From positions 25,812,867 to 25,876,866 of the forward strand of contig NC_092525.1 of the NCBI RefSeq assembly GCF_037038585.1: a stretch of DNA of 64,000 nt, read 5' to 3'. Numbering within the stretch: position 1 is the first letter of the stretch; each line of letters starts with the position of its first letter. The position numbers and the translations under genes were made by a program. This DNA is from Patagioenas fasciata (taxonomy: Eukaryota; Chordata; Aves; Columbiformes; Columbidae). The notes beneath the pieces are model-generated. The model ran no database searches, was not told the DNA's origin, and worked only from the letters and a program-made list of their open reading frames with translations. Positions 38,301 to 53,300 of the stretch are shown one piece after another.

Positions 38301-41300
38301 ATTTATGCAAAGCCTGGAGTTCCTTATTACTTATGCAAAGCCTTGATTAGCAGAAGACTGGCTACTGGAGGAAAAGCATCACTCAAGTCTACTGCCTACC
38401 CTTTCTTACAAGTATATCACAAAAACACTGTGGGTTACTACTTTCAGAAATATTTGCCAAGATTTGGTTGATAGAGTCTACTGCGCATGAAGAAAAACGG
38501 AGTACTGAAGTAGCAAATACAAATGAAGTCAGGAATCTCTTTACATAACTATATTGACGTTAGGGTGTTAAACAGAAATGCAGAGTAAGTAGTACAACAG
38601 TTCAAAAAGTGTGCACTAAGAACGCCTTTGTGCAGGATAATTTACTGTACATTACAGTTAACTCACAGTTAGCATATACTCAGAGCATCCCATGGGGAAC
38701 TTGTGTAGAGTAGCTGTAAATTCACACTCTACCATACTGCGTACTCACTAACCTGTTATATCACCTTATTATTTAGCAAACAGAACAGGCTAAAGACTTC
38801 TACAATACTTGAAAAAAAGTCTCTATCTTGACCAGAACATTTAAGTCAGGAATTTTAGTCACTTGTGCTTCACAAATGACTTTCTTAAGGCCTGTGCATC
38901 TCTTACACTTGTTTCACATCAAAAACCTGCAAAGATGAACTATGCAGGCAATCAATCCACTGAAGAGATTCTGACCCTTGGAAAACTGGCCAAAATTTAA
39001 AGACATATGGATAGAATTTGTGCAAAGGGAAAACAGCGTTAGCTAACTTTAAAGAAAATCATATGCAAGTAAAAGGAAGTGCTACTGTCCACATCTCATC
39101 ATGCAGTTCACCAAATGCCTAAACATACAACAGCCTTCCCTGGCAGAGAAGAAATATGGCCTGACTTTCAGACTACAAGGAGCTTGGAAAACTTGTGACA
39201 TGAGGATTTCAGTACATCACCTATTACAGATGTTGTCAGTGTTCTACACATACCAGGATACTCTCTGTAACTTTTTCCCCCCATTATTGTCAGGAACGTC
39301 TCAATGTTCACTCTTTATAGCCTGATAGATTTGTTCTTGTTCAACAAGAGACAATCTAATTAAAGCAGCAAGTTTGGATAACACTTTCTATAGCTCTTCA
39401 TCCACAAAGAGGAAACATGTGGTTCTTAATGTGTTAATCCAAGTTAACAGTTGATAGAAAACAAGAGAATTATTAGACTGTTAAAAATTCCGAAAGAACC
39501 CAAACTAAGCTTCATAATGAGCACAAGAGAGACAAACTATTGATATTTTTACTAGTTTTGTAAGTTCTTTGTGTCATTCCCATCAGTTTTGTAATATCCC
39601 TGCTTGTAACTGAAGGGAAGTTAATGACTCTCTCTTAATTCATATTGTTAATTGGTTATCTTATTGATTACTGCCACAACTACAGTCACTGCTGCTGCTT
39701 TAAGTATTTATCTTCACTAGGACAATTAAAATACTTGGTTTCTATAACACTGGAATTCACTACTTCCCCAAGAAAATTCTGCCACAACATTCACTGCATT
39801 AACCCTGGAACTGACTTTGGAGAGCAAAACCCTGTCTCTGTCTCACTTTCTTCAAATTTGCATCAGAATTCGATGCTGCCATCACATTTACTACAACTAA
39901 TGTAAAGACAAAATTTTGCAGGAAAGTAGATTCTTTCAAAATGTTCAGAAGTTTCAGAAAACAAACCCAAATGCAACACTTCCTTATCTCTAGATAGATT
40001 CACTGTCAATGGAATAAAATCCCACAAGATAACACTCACTGATTTGTTGAAATAATAAAGAATGTTTCAAAGAGCATAGATGGCAAGTTTCAAAATGAGA
40101 AAATCAAGAAATAAAGAAAAGGAAAAAAAAGGAAAAGGAAAAAAGTTAAAAGATAAAAGGAAAAGGAAAAAGAAGAATAGAAAGGTTGTGCATGAGAAAT
40201 AGGAACTGCATAAAATTAATTAGAATCAGTGAACACCACAGGCATAGCAGTGGCCCCTCAGAGCATCTACAAACAGTGTTATGCAAGGGTGTTAGAGAAA
40301 GCAAGAATAACACCATCTAACAGAATATAACAGAGCATGTGTTGATACACTCCCCCAAAACCCAAAACTTACTAGTTCCTAATGGTCAGAATCTCTTTTT
40401 GAAATAGTATTTTTGTTACCATTTTAAATGCTTAGGGCTACAAAATTATACAGGAAGACTTTCCAGAACTAAACCAACCAAAACAGGATTTACATCCAAA
40501 CACAAAAAAAAGCAAAAGGGGAAGGAAAGTATCTGGCTGTAAATAACAACATTCTCCAGAGTTTACGGCTCTGTGAGCTCGCCACGGAGACAACAAGCAA
40601 CACATGTTTTTGAATAGGTGACTTTCCTCTAGGAGCTGTAATAAAAATGACTGCAAAGGAGGGGTGTGCCCAGACTACTTTGCAAAGAAAGAAAAAGAAA
40701 GAAAGAAACTCTTAATAAATTCCAAAAGGAGAACCATAAATCGTTTTCAATGCTCCACTAGGCAAAGTGACATAGTACGTGCACCTGCAAAAGCTGTCAA
40801 AGTCATTTAAGAAGTCCTTCCATTACTGACGTACCCTGCTGTTTGCAGTTATTTAAGCTTTTAATTTCTGTCTTTTCTGCATTTTGAAGTGTGTAACCTT
40901 TTTATGAAAAAAGGACAGACTTCTGTTTCCTTCCTGATCAGCATTCTAATAACAACCAGACCATTTAAATTTATTGCCGCAAGAAATGGTATGGTAACAC
41001 TCCTTTCTTGCTGCACCAGAACTTTATAAAGTCTTAATAGACTGCTGTCATTTTTTTTCTATAAAATGAAGCAACAAACTTAAATTACTCAATTGTTTGT
41101 TTTGCTTCTTCCAACTAGTTCTGCTCACATAATCAATCTATTATTTCACGTATCTACTTCGTATCAGACATGAACAAGGATTCTTTTGCTATTTCACATT
41201 TTTCTCACCATCAGGCACACTGCATCTCAAGAATCCGTCTCCCATCCTGCTCAGAACATAAGAGGTTCAACACATTTAAGCACAACACTCTCTCACTCTC

Positions 41301-44300
41301 TATAAGCCACTGTTGAACCATCAAGCCTGTGCGTAAAGTACAGCGAAGGAACAAGTGTGGCTGGTGTGGGGATATACATCCTTTTTGTATACATCATATA
41401 TGTCCTCTTTCGTTCTTGTCCTGTTTCAAAATCTCATTCTGCCAAATCACGAAATCACAGAATGTCAGGGACTGGAAGGGACCTCAAAACTACATCCCCC
41501 CACTGGAGCAGGAACACCTAGATGAGGTTACACAGGAAGGTGTGCAGGCAGGCAAATGAAATGCTCTGCTACCTATACAGCTATGGTAAATGCTGATCAC
41601 TGAAACCAGAAAAAGGTTCTGACTGTATAAACTGGAGTAGAACCAAACAAAGTGATAATAGGTCCTCAAACTATTCTCTTCTGCTTGCTGGTAGCCACAC
41701 AAAATGTACTGCTTTGGCATGAAAATGTAGACAAAATACATGAATGCTAAGGGATTTAAATGTAAGATGGTTACATTCTTGATTGGTCATGAAAGTCAAT
41801 CTTTGAAATGTCAGCCTTTTATTTAATGCTAGACCTTTCAGAAGCACCGCTTTCCGGAATGAGTGCTTAGTGATCGATACTAAGGCAGGAAGTTTAACAC
41901 AGCTGCTGCTATTAATTGTCCTCAAAGTGAGAAACAAATAATATTTTGATAAATGGCAGCACATACATAATTTCACATTTACCAGCTACTCAATACATCA
42001 ACACATATAAAGTTTCAGGAAAGGAAAAATACCTACTATGGTTTACATCTATGAAGCATTGTTTCCTTTTCTTAAAAACCTGAAGATTATTCAATCAGTA
42101 GGAGAAAGCAAAATAAATACAAGTCTGATATTATTTATGATTCAGTATTTTATTTTACCTATTCTCCTCTACAACCCAATCACAGATGTAACTGTAGCTT
42201 TACCTCCAGTAGGGAAGTACAAGATCTCTCAATCAAACTTTCTCATTAAGCACAATCTGTTGCTTTCCTTTCCAGTTAAAGACTGCAACATAAAGCAATG
42301 GAAAATGGAATCACAGTAAAAATACTTCATATTAGACTCCATAAGAGCTGAGACTGATGGGGGAAGAGGGAAAGTAAAGAGATTAAAAAAGGGCAGTTTC
42401 TTATTTTTCTGTTCTTCAATGTCCTTCTTTTTCTGGGACATGGTACAACCCACTACAAGCTTAAAGGAGTGCTAGAGATACCAATTAGCTACATGGACAC
42501 CAGATCAGGATAGATGCAAGCAATAATTCTGGATTAATTTCTGGAAATGATCCCTTCGAAAAATTATTTGTGTGATTTTACTCACAGAAGGCAGCACAAG
42601 TTAATGATGCCTCACAAAAATAATGCTCTGATATCAGAAAAGTTGTCCTGGATAAAACAGATATTATCTAATATGCCACATTTGCTTTTATTTTTTTTTA
42701 AATTATTATTATAACACATGACTAAGATAATTTAAATGCTATTAAGGTTAAATAAAAACACCTTTCATTCTTCCTTGGATAGAAACGATAGCTGCTTTAA
42801 CAAATTTAGACATATAGATGATACATTTGAAAGAACATTAAGTGGTTGGAAACATCCACAGCTGTACGCCATGAGACAAAAGTATCATCAATTCTGAGAT
42901 CCTCTTAATTAAAACGATGGGAAAACAGAGATCCACAATAAGGCAGGTTTGCAGTCACAGAAAGAAATCCTTTTCTGTGACAATAAAAAGCATGCAAGAG
43001 CAGGAAATACCCAAAAATCTGTTTAGAGACATAAACAACCAGAAATGCGTACAGAAGAGTATGGGCACAACACTCTGAGCTGACACATAAGCTGTAACGC
43101 CACAAGAGATCTCCACTGACTTCTGCAAAGTTAAAGGGAACATTAATATACATGCTGAGGTAAGATTTACTGTAAGTAAGGATGGTATTTGTTGAGATAC
43201 TTAGTCACTTATAGCACATTATAATTATGTTCTGAATTAGTGTGGTGAAAAATTAACAAACTCTAAGCTTCCCACCTTTTAAGTATGCTACGCTCCTGAA
43301 CACAGCTAATACTTGAGAATTCTCTAACACTGCTTTCGATTTTTAAGGATTAAGCACGCTTCTGCAAATACTTTTCAGGAATGTTGTGTTTTTCCCCAAA
43401 ACAGCAAATAAATTTCCATTTTCTCTTAAGAATCACAGACGGTTTTTCCTTCAGGAAGCCTGTACCACCTCCTGCCCCTCCGCAGCAGAGCTGGCCCGCA
43501 CGCTGCCCACCGGCAGAGACCATCTCCAGACAGCTGGATCTTGCCCGCCCTTCTCCATGGCACACAGGCTATTCTTAGCAAAAATGGCCATTTTCAGCTG
43601 ACAAACTGTGGCACCACGCCACACGTCATCCAAGCTGCAAAGAACACGCCATCCAAAAGCAGCCGGGCTTCCCTCTAATTGGCAGCAAGCAGAAGTGTCT
43701 TTTAAAAGAGGATGCAGAGATTTTCAGTGCTACTTGCAGCAACTAAAGCGAGCAGCTCTTTAAGAAAAAAGTCTTCTTTATGGAGTTATTTTTGTGGATG
43801 ATTTTAAGAATCAGACTCACCAGGTAGAATTTCCATTTACAAAAACTAAGAAATAAAAATATCACTTATCTTCCCTTTTTGATGGTTATTAATGCCCTAG
43901 GTTTACTCAATGATTAGAGTAATGATGGAATGGAGGGTTGAGGGGGTCACAGTGGAAGGAGGAGCAAGATGACAAGGGGGATGCATATCACAAAAGAAAA
44001 ACTAGTGACTGTCCATATACACAAATGCAGAAAAAGGAACATGTTTTTGAGGCACCAGAGAAGTCAAGAGAACTGGAAGTGATTGGGGCGCATAGTGTGT
44101 GACTTCAGTGAATCAGAGCAGCCGTAAACCCTGTTCGTCTGTCTGAAACAGAGATTAATGGTTAAATTAAACCTTCTGTTAAAATGTGTATCATATTGTT
44201 ACATCAGCAGAACTGCCACATGTTAAAATCACTGCTGAAAGTGCTGTCTGCAGATCACATGTGACATTTTCAAAGGAAAACTTACTGAAAACACTGAAGT

Positions 44301-47300
44301 TAAATGTATGAAGTGGATGTGATGCTAAACACAAACATGATATAACTTCAGGCTTTAAGATTTAATGGAAAACACCAAGTGTCACAGAACTTTAGACAGA
44401 TAAAACCTAAGTAGAACTGAACTCTGTCCATCAGACCTACAGACAGTAGAAGAGCCTACTTCAGGGAAGCTCTGTATGAAGCATGAAAACAGACTAATCA
44501 CATTTGCAAGGAAAAAAAGACTGTGTCTTAGAAACAGAAATATTGACTCCAAGCACATTTCTGTCTAAGGCTCCCAACCAGAAGAATTAGCAAGGAGGAG
44601 TCCCTCCTCCTGTTTGACACCAGTAAGTGTCCTCTGTTCAATAAAAAAGGTCTTTCTTTACAAGGTGCTGGGGACCACGGATGGCACTTGGTTTTGGGTG
44701 GTCCTCACTAATTTTGGACATTTTAGGTCCTAAATTGGACAATAAACAGCAGGAAGGAGGCACCATCAGGACGCTGGCATCATCATGATGCAATCTAGAT
44801 TCTAGGTGGGCTGAGTTGGTTTTGGCCATGCCCCTCTCTCCACTTTCTGTGGAAAGAGCCAAAGGTAGAGCTGGTGCCAACTTCAGCATTTCAGGGGTGT
44901 CTAAAATTAGATGGATTGAGTCTGGTCTTCCACATTCAGAGATGCTGAGATCGCTGCAGGAAAGGCTTTCCCTGTTTTTTTCTACTTCTGTCTCCTTTTG
45001 CCCTCAGGTAAACTTTAATCAAACTTCTTTATTCATTTCTTTATCCTGTTAGCTACAGGATTAGAGAGAGAGAGAATAGGTTAGGGAACATATGGTACTA
45101 GAGCTGAAGTTTTAGAAATAAGGTTGTGTTCTCCAAACTTTCAAGTCAGAAGGCAAAAGCAACAAGGAAGCTGGGATGCAGGTCCCAAACACTGGCCGAC
45201 AGCTCCTCTGGCTCCCTGTTCTGGTTAGGTGCAGCCAAAACGTGACCCATGGAACACAGAAGATATCACTGTTACATTAAGATCTTAATAAATTCTCCTG
45301 CTGATAAAATTAATCTGGTTATTTCAATTAAATACTAAGGACAGAAAGTTTCATCCCGTTTTGCAGGTACTTTGTCAAATAGCATTCTTCTTACAGATCC
45401 TTCAGTAAAAAGAAACCTTGGTAGACATACAAGCACGGTTCATTTATTTGTAGAAGAAAGACACCCAGAAAGCCTGCCTGCTAAAATAGGTGAGAATAAT
45501 AGCCAGAAAAAGCAACTGCAAACTTTTTGCCTGTCTAAATGTCTCTCTCAGTAGGATAAATCAGTGCTGATGAATTTGCCCGGAAAAAAAAAACAACAAA
45601 CAAAACAACAAACAAGCATTCCACAAAACGCCCACAGGGTAACAAAGAATTCCAGAAAGATTTCCTGACTATTACCTTTTTTTGTTTTTATTTTTAATAG
45701 AAGGATGGCAATTAATAGAGAGATGTCTCAAGTGATGTCTACTGCAAAACTCAAAGAACAGCCAGCCATGAGGTTTACACTGGTGTAGAATGAATGGCAG
45801 AACTCTGCTGAGGAGCCTTGGAACAGTCCTACACTTAAAATCATGGTGAGAAGAGATCGAGGTAGAGAAGAGGCAAGAGCTCACACTAATAAAAACATTG
45901 AAATGAAAAAAGCTTGATAAACTTATAATATTGTGTTTTTTTTTTTTCTTTAAATGTGACTAAATTGAAGTCATCCACTGTTCAGAGGCAGTATCTACTA
46001 TCTCCTTGTAGGAGGGGAGGTTTGAATGATTTTGTAATTATACCTCTACTTGATAGTGCATATTCCTGAAGATAAAATTATGCATGGTACCTGAAAGCAT
46101 GTAAATGTTTAAGTTGCACAAAATCCAGATAATCTTTCCAACAATTACTAAAAAAACCCAAACCAAACACCAAAAAGGAAGTACTGCTTGATTTCTAAGA
46201 GGTCTTCTGTTGTAAAAAGCGATGTTAATACAAGGCAGAGGCTACATGTGTGCCTGCACTACTTCAGAAAAGTATTGCAGCCACGAGAGGGCACTCTCGT
46301 AATCTACAATTTGAATTTTTGCTGCCTGGCTTATTAATTTTTAATTAAAAGGAAATCTGACTGTTTTGCAGAATGAAGAGATCTTATTTGACACACCAAG
46401 ACAAAAGATTTTTCTCCAATTTAAAGTAAGCTAATGATATCTACAACATTTTCAAATTGCACCACATTAGCTAAAGAAACAGAATTTACTAATTGACCAA
46501 AGCTTACTTCAAAACTATACTTTACAGACACAAACATGATTTACATTAAAAACTTTCTGTTACTGTTTGTGACAGCTGTCAATTTGTAATATTTTAGTCA
46601 ATGAGAGTAGAAGATACCTCTGGCTATATAACCAGTATTATCTGTGGACGCTAGGCATAGATGTACTCTCAAGCATATTATCTGAATCCAAATACAGGTG
46701 AAAGCCCTTAATCAGAGTTTTTACATTTCTGAAATTATTGCGGGGTTGTCTATGGGATTTTTTTAATTTTTGTTTTCTTAAAGGGGCTCCTCACACACAA
46801 CATGTATATTCAGCACTGCATTTGCACAACCATTTCTTCTCCTCTTTTATGCTCCCCAAAACAAAAACAAAACTCTTCAGAATAGCCCACTCTCACCACC
46901 TTTTTCAGGTTAGGAGGGTAATCAGTTACTGGAAGCCCTTTGTAGCTAATAATTATGTCATTTATTTTAGCGGCCATTGTAGGGCTACTTATAAATGGGG
47001 CACTCCTGAAGGTAAGGTTATTCTGAACACATCTTCCTGCCTGACACTTGCTACCTTTGTTGAACAGAAGCCAAGTACACTTGCTGCAAGCTGAATTAAT
47101 TGTCTAGTTACTATGATATACTGCAATAAAACTGCAAAAGCTACATCTGTAGTATGCTTTAAAAAAATTAAAAATGGTCATTTTCTTCTCTTCAAGAATA
47201 CTACGAAAAAAGTTTAGTCCGACTTGGCTTTTATTGTCTTATGCAAAAGCATTTTTAAAGCCTTCTTAGACACTAGTAACATCCTGCAAAGTCATGGAAA

Positions 47301-50300
47301 GTAGTTCACTCAGTTTCTCCGATATATGAGCATTTAAAGTGTTAAGCTTGGAGCATATAATGAAACAGAATTAAAATAGAGCATGCCAAACCTGAATGCA
47401 CAGTAGTCTAATACCTGCACTACCATACCTCCCCTCATCAATAGTTAAAGAACTGAGCAACATCACTGGCAAGATACTGCAAACAGAGTGCAGCAATCTC
47501 ATGTCTGCATCGATGTTTATTTCAAAAAGTTTAGCTGGCAATTTCTTATATCTTCTACATACTTAATTAACGTAGGAGATAAAACAAACCAGAGACAGAT
47601 ATTAGTTCTAGGCATCAAACAGTTAACAACAGCGCACATGCCAAGGTTTTAATAAGGCTTAACAATAAAAAGCTTCAATCCTCCACTTTCACTAGATTTT
47701 TTTGTTGTGGTTTTCCCTTGCTTAGGGCAATCCATCTGTTAATGTTGACTTGCAATATAGTTAAGTTCGCACACATAAAAAAAGCCTAGAAGAGCTAACC
47801 TAAGCAAGAGCAAGCTCACATGAATATTACAGAGAGAGAATAATTCATCTTGGGCAAAGATTGTGTGTGTGTGCACGCGCGTACACACCGGCACTTGAGC
47901 GTGGTCCTGTTACTATTTTCTTTTTGTTTTAGGAAAGATTTTCAAAATGCAAATAATAGGAGAGCAAGCTGATCACTACAGTTTGCAATAACACATTTAA
48001 TTATTTATCCTCCGATTAGCTTTTGACAGCTATTTTACATGCTATAATTTCTTTTGATTTATTGTTAATTTTTTTAAAGTCTATTGCTGATCTGGCAAAA
48101 AAAATATAATAAAACCACTATGACAGCAGTGATAAAGCTTAGTAAATATTCACTGTTAAAAGCAGCTCTGCACTGTGACCAGCGCTGATATTCTCCCTGG
48201 GCCAAACTGGCCCTGTTTTCAATAAAACCAGAGAAGTATCCTCTCCCCTGAGCCCTGTTAGGCTGAGGCTGCAGTTGGAACTGTCATCTTCACACAAAAG
48301 CAAAGGGGTTGGGTTTTACAAATGCAAAGCCTAATTGGGAGATCTTCATGGCTGTACTCTTGACATTTATTAAAGCCTCATCAACAAAACAGGAAATAAC
48401 CGTACTAATTAGCAGGCCCACATACAAAATACTATTTGTTGGGGTAAAGGCAGATCCACTTCCTATTGTAAAGGAAACATTCTCCCAGACCCCAAAAGCC
48501 TGTTATAAACCAATTATTAAAATGATCTTTTATAGTGATGCAAACTTTCATATCATACGTAATGTTTTGAAATAAATGTTTTACAGCATCTCAGGTAACT
48601 ATTAGTTACTATTTATGTTTAACTGTTTCCAAGAAGTGAAGAATGAAAATCTCAATGCATGCATCTAACATGATATAAAATGTAACACCAAATACATTAT
48701 ACTTAAAAGATTTTAAGTGTTTCAGTATGGAAGAGATAAAGTGCAGAGGTGCCTCTTGTCTGCAAGCAAAATCACCATTAAAAGCAATCACTCTCTTTTG
48801 TTTGTTTTTTTGTTTAGGTTTTGGGGGGATATTCAAATACACTGATATTGCATATTAATCAATACATGGTCCTTACTTCAAATATACATCAAAGTGCATG
48901 AACTGCATGTTAGCACTACGCTTATACTGCTATAGACACTCATAGGCAGCATTTTAGAAATCTGGGTGGAAAGGCTCATTTGCAGGATAAAGAGTTAAAG
49001 AAAAAAAGGATTAAACCTGACAATAGCAATCTGTGAAATTCACTTCTTTTAAATGGCAGATTCAGTAGTAGATCTCATACACATGCACTTGTGAATAAAA
49101 ATGCATATTTTTATTTGGACGTAAAGTTTAAAATCACCAACTATTCATAAAGAACTTGTATTTATGTTACCTTATTCAAATACTTACCAAGAACAAAAAT
49201 AAAAACAAGAGTAGCAGCGGTAGACTATTATTTTCTACAAATATTCTGGTTTGATTTCTTTTGTAGAGGAGGAAAACGTGGGAACTGTGAGAGGTGAAGG
49301 AAACTGTGGGGTTCTTAGGGAGCGATCACCATTTGCTCCTTATGCCCATGGGGCTCCCATGGCATTGGGGACAAGAGCTGGGGAGAAGACAAGGGACCTG
49401 CAGTTTGCAGTGGGGCAAAAACGTGGGGCTTTTATTCATCAGCTTCGCTAGCAAACAAACCCTCTATCCATAGATTTAGACACATGTGTGTGTATACATA
49501 CATAAACATGCACGTGCAAAACCATGGACCGACAGGCACTCCCCCTGCTCTGTTTTCAAAACTGAAAGACGACTGGTGGAAACAGCCATAATGATATTAA
49601 AGGATTTTGCAGTACATGGCTGTATGGACACAAGAACACAGAAGCTAAATTGTTCTGTCCAAACATGGGCCTTCAAAAGAAATGTTTAATTGTGCCAAGG
49701 TGAACTATATTCCTTTATATCCTTACACTCCTGTGTCTAGCAGTAGGCAGCACTACCATCTCAGTACAGTACGGCAGATTTCTTTAATAAAAGCAGTCTA
49801 TAAAAATTCACTGTCTACAAGAGTAGATTTGTGTTATGTATTTACACAGATACATATAACTGTAGATTCACCTACACTAATCTGTGAATGTTTGGTTTAT
49901 AAAGCATTAAAGGCTTTTAGTACCTCACATTATCAAGTTATTTTGGTGCTATATATTAAAATGATAGTTATCTATTAGAAACAAATATTTTAAGAAGCAT
50001 TCATCTTATTACCATTAGAGGTGTATATTCATACATTTAGAATTGTCTACCTTCTCTTCTGATACTCAGTGAAGAAAATCTACTGTACACAAGTTCCTGA
50101 AAGAATGCAGGTACCACAGCTGTCTGTATATAAAACTATACTGAAGGCACACAGTTTATATCATTGGCTTTGTGAGATCATGAAAACATGTACAAAGTAA
50201 AATCTGCCAAAATAAGTAAAGAAGAAAGTCTTCATATTATTTATAAACCTATTATGAGTAATGACTTGATACTAATATACCATTTCAGCATTATTTAGCA

Positions 50301-53300
50301 ATAATTTGCATCTGTTCTATGTTAAATTTTACAAACTTTATTTATTACAGATAACTAATTCAAAATCAAATTGATTAAATTGACAATTCAGATTTTTTTA
50401 CTGCAATATTTGAAGTAAAAAACTGAATGCTGTTAGATCAGCTGGACTGAATTTGCACACTTAATTCTCATATGAGTGAAAGATATGCATTAAAAATCAA
50501 TACATAAACATTAATTATATCTATTAAAAATATGCAATAACAATATAGTGTGAAAATATACACCCACACACTAAAATATGTACAGATGCAGGCATTTATT
50601 CCCAGGAACAAACTGTTACAAAAACTATTTTATTGTTATCTTTGAAACAAAACTGTCAAAATGAATCCACAGACATTAAAACACTGGTGAAAGTTGAGAT
50701 AGAACACCTGTTACTTAAAATGAAAACTAGAAAGCATAGGAGAATAAAAGGACAAGAGACTGGCACCGTATTAACTACCTGACTTATTAATAATATAAAT
50801 CATAGCTATCTGAGCAAGGTTGAAGGCCACATGATTGCCAAATAAATTTATTAGAAATACAAAATTATTGCGCTTCACGACAAAAACCTAAAAAGATAGC
50901 TTAACACAGACCTGTGAATAGACCAGAATGTATTTGCTGTGGGAAGGCTTTATGAAAAATAGTGTTTAAGGATTAAATCTCAGATCCATATGTATAAATC
51001 TCCTGTTTTTTCCCCCCTCAACAGGGATGAAATACAAGTAGCATTTTTCCTCCATTCAGACAGTATAGCAGCATTTCTAGAAATGCAGCCTTTTAATCAC
51101 GCTATTTAAACACAGACAGTAAACCAATCTTAATCAGATGAGTTGCTGTAAGTGGCAAACAATTTTTGTCATATGTATGTGAATACAAACAGAAGTTTCA
51201 GGTGCCTTACCTGTGCCAGTCTTCGTTTTTCTGAGTTTGCTCTTTTCTCATAATGCAACATGTAGACAGGAGCAATCTGTCCTCGACCAGTGCTGCAAGT
51301 TCCACACTCTTCCTCACTCTCCTACGCAACAAAACAGATTCAAATTCCTTTATTTATAATCATTATCTGCAAACGTACCCTCCATATTATGCATGCAGAA
51401 TGCATTCAAAATTATCTTGCCACAATCTATTACTGTCATGAAAATACCATCTGTAGTAAGAAAAACAAATTTAGCTTTTAAAGAAGCTGAATTATCAACA
51501 TTGTCATTTAAAAGATGAATTGTTCAAATGTCTAGGAAATATTTTTGAAAGTTTTCTTAAAATTTCATAAAATATATCTAAAAATGATTCCTTCTCCGTA
51601 CAGAAAATCTTAAGTGGAAACAAAATTTTCAATGGGAAAAGCAGCTGCAAAATACCTAAAACATCTTTTCTGATATTTCTGCAATGCTGCTTTTGCAAAA
51701 TGAAACTGTCTTTGTTTTTAAACACTGCCATTGTTCACATATCTTATGAAACCAGAAAGGACAACTACACCTTCTGAAACACATTATACTGTAAGACTCT
51801 CCCATCTCAAATTCTCAGCTTGAAGCAAAGGCTTCGATTGTGATATCAAAGCAATCAACTTTATGAAAACATACATCCTGTTAATGTACCTTTGAAGACC
51901 TCTGTTGTTTTATGATAAAATATGCAAACAATAAAGAGATTATTCAGTGGATGCATAGAATGACAGATAGTTGCCAGAGGGCTCGTTATGAAAAATCTAT
52001 TGTTGAACAAAGGGCTAAGCATATTTCAAAAGTCATTAAAAACACAAAGCTCATGTGATTTGTAAAGTATAAGCTTCAAACTGATACAGGAAGCAATGTA
52101 AGAAAGTAAAAAGTGTACTACGTACCTTGTGTTTTAACTTACTCTTCACTTCTCTTATTCCCTGCCTTGCCTGATTTTTTGCCTAGAAAAATAAAACGAC
52201 TTAAGTAGGTCTATGAGACATTGGCTGTAATCATGGAACATGCTTCATGATGCCATACTTTACCTTTTTTTTTAAACACCTGGTGATATATAGAAAGGCA
52301 ATAACCTTTATCACAGATTTCATACATGTACTGTCAGTATATTTCATGTATTCATACTTTGCTGTATATTTAAAGATTTTTTTTCACTACATGCATGGCA
52401 ATGCTGTGAAAACATACATACTCAAAAATTCTCCAGTATTACTAAGGATGGGCTAAAAACAGTCATATATATCACTCCTTTATTTGAAATGGCCCTTTAA
52501 ATTTGAAAGGGTATTTTAGCAGTAAGGCATGTTGGAAAAATGTTCAGATTTTCAAGATGACTGCTACAGTGTTCCAGTCTGGCAACTTGCAGGACAACAT
52601 CAATCTTAAGAGAAATGAAGTGATTTCATATGCAGATGGAGATTTTGCCCAGTGTTGCTGAACAGTGTCGTGCTGCTATTTAGGGGAGAATCCTGTGTGT
52701 ATTAAAATAGGCAGCCAAGGATCACTGTTGCATAGAAAACATCCAAGAATGTTCTTCAATAGAGAAATGAATTATCAATACAGAATACCATACATTTATG
52801 CTAAAAACCATTAAAAAGAGAGGCGGGGTGTAGAGGGAGGGGAAGTAGAAGAAAAGATGGGTAAAGACTACACCAAAAACCCTAACCCTAATAGAAGAAA
52901 AGGTATCTTTCTCATATGAATACAGGAAAAAACAGGGAAGTTTTCAAGGCTGTCTTGAAAATATGATTTTTAAAAACGTATTCAAGGGCATATATATGTG
53001 AAAACCATCTATTTTTCTATGGCTTTCTGTACACGGAAATTCAGAAAAAGAAAACCATTTTCTTGAATCAAGAGGTCAGAAGAGTCTTTTTGATCCTTAA
53101 ATCACACATCTATAAGCTCAATAACAGCACAATGGGGTGCCATGTAGCAGATGCGAACCTGAGAGCCACTTCAAACTTTCCAGACCACGCTCAGAGCATT
53201 TGAATTTTGGAGTGCTTTGTTCTAACTCTGAGGGATGGTACCGAGCACATTACTCAAGGCTACCAACCAGCTAGCTAGCAATTAAGAAATTCATATTTCA

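Larger units (their letters stand above)
38067..51210 (-). other. DENND1B: DENND1B large intron (13.1 kb)
   Basis: The longest intron in the window. No additional DENND1B exon is required: flanking exons join in frame and match the human protein order. It contains a tandem duplicated 21-mer at 38294-38342, a purine-rich A/G tract near 40.1 kb, a GAAA repeat near 40.7 kb, a CR1 fragment near 41.5 kb, a GC-rich patch at 43440-43680 and an alternating purine-pyrimidine run at 47862-47888. Open frames up to 118 codons occur without recognisable content. Confidence 0.8.

Noticed and set aside
46738-47094. 118-residue open frame on the + strand in the large DENND1B intron
   Set aside because: No recognised domain and a translation typical of random AT-rich sequence.
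52879-52892. Telomere-like ACCCTAACCCTAAT
   Set aside because: Only two units, as expected by chance; not an interstitial telomeric array.
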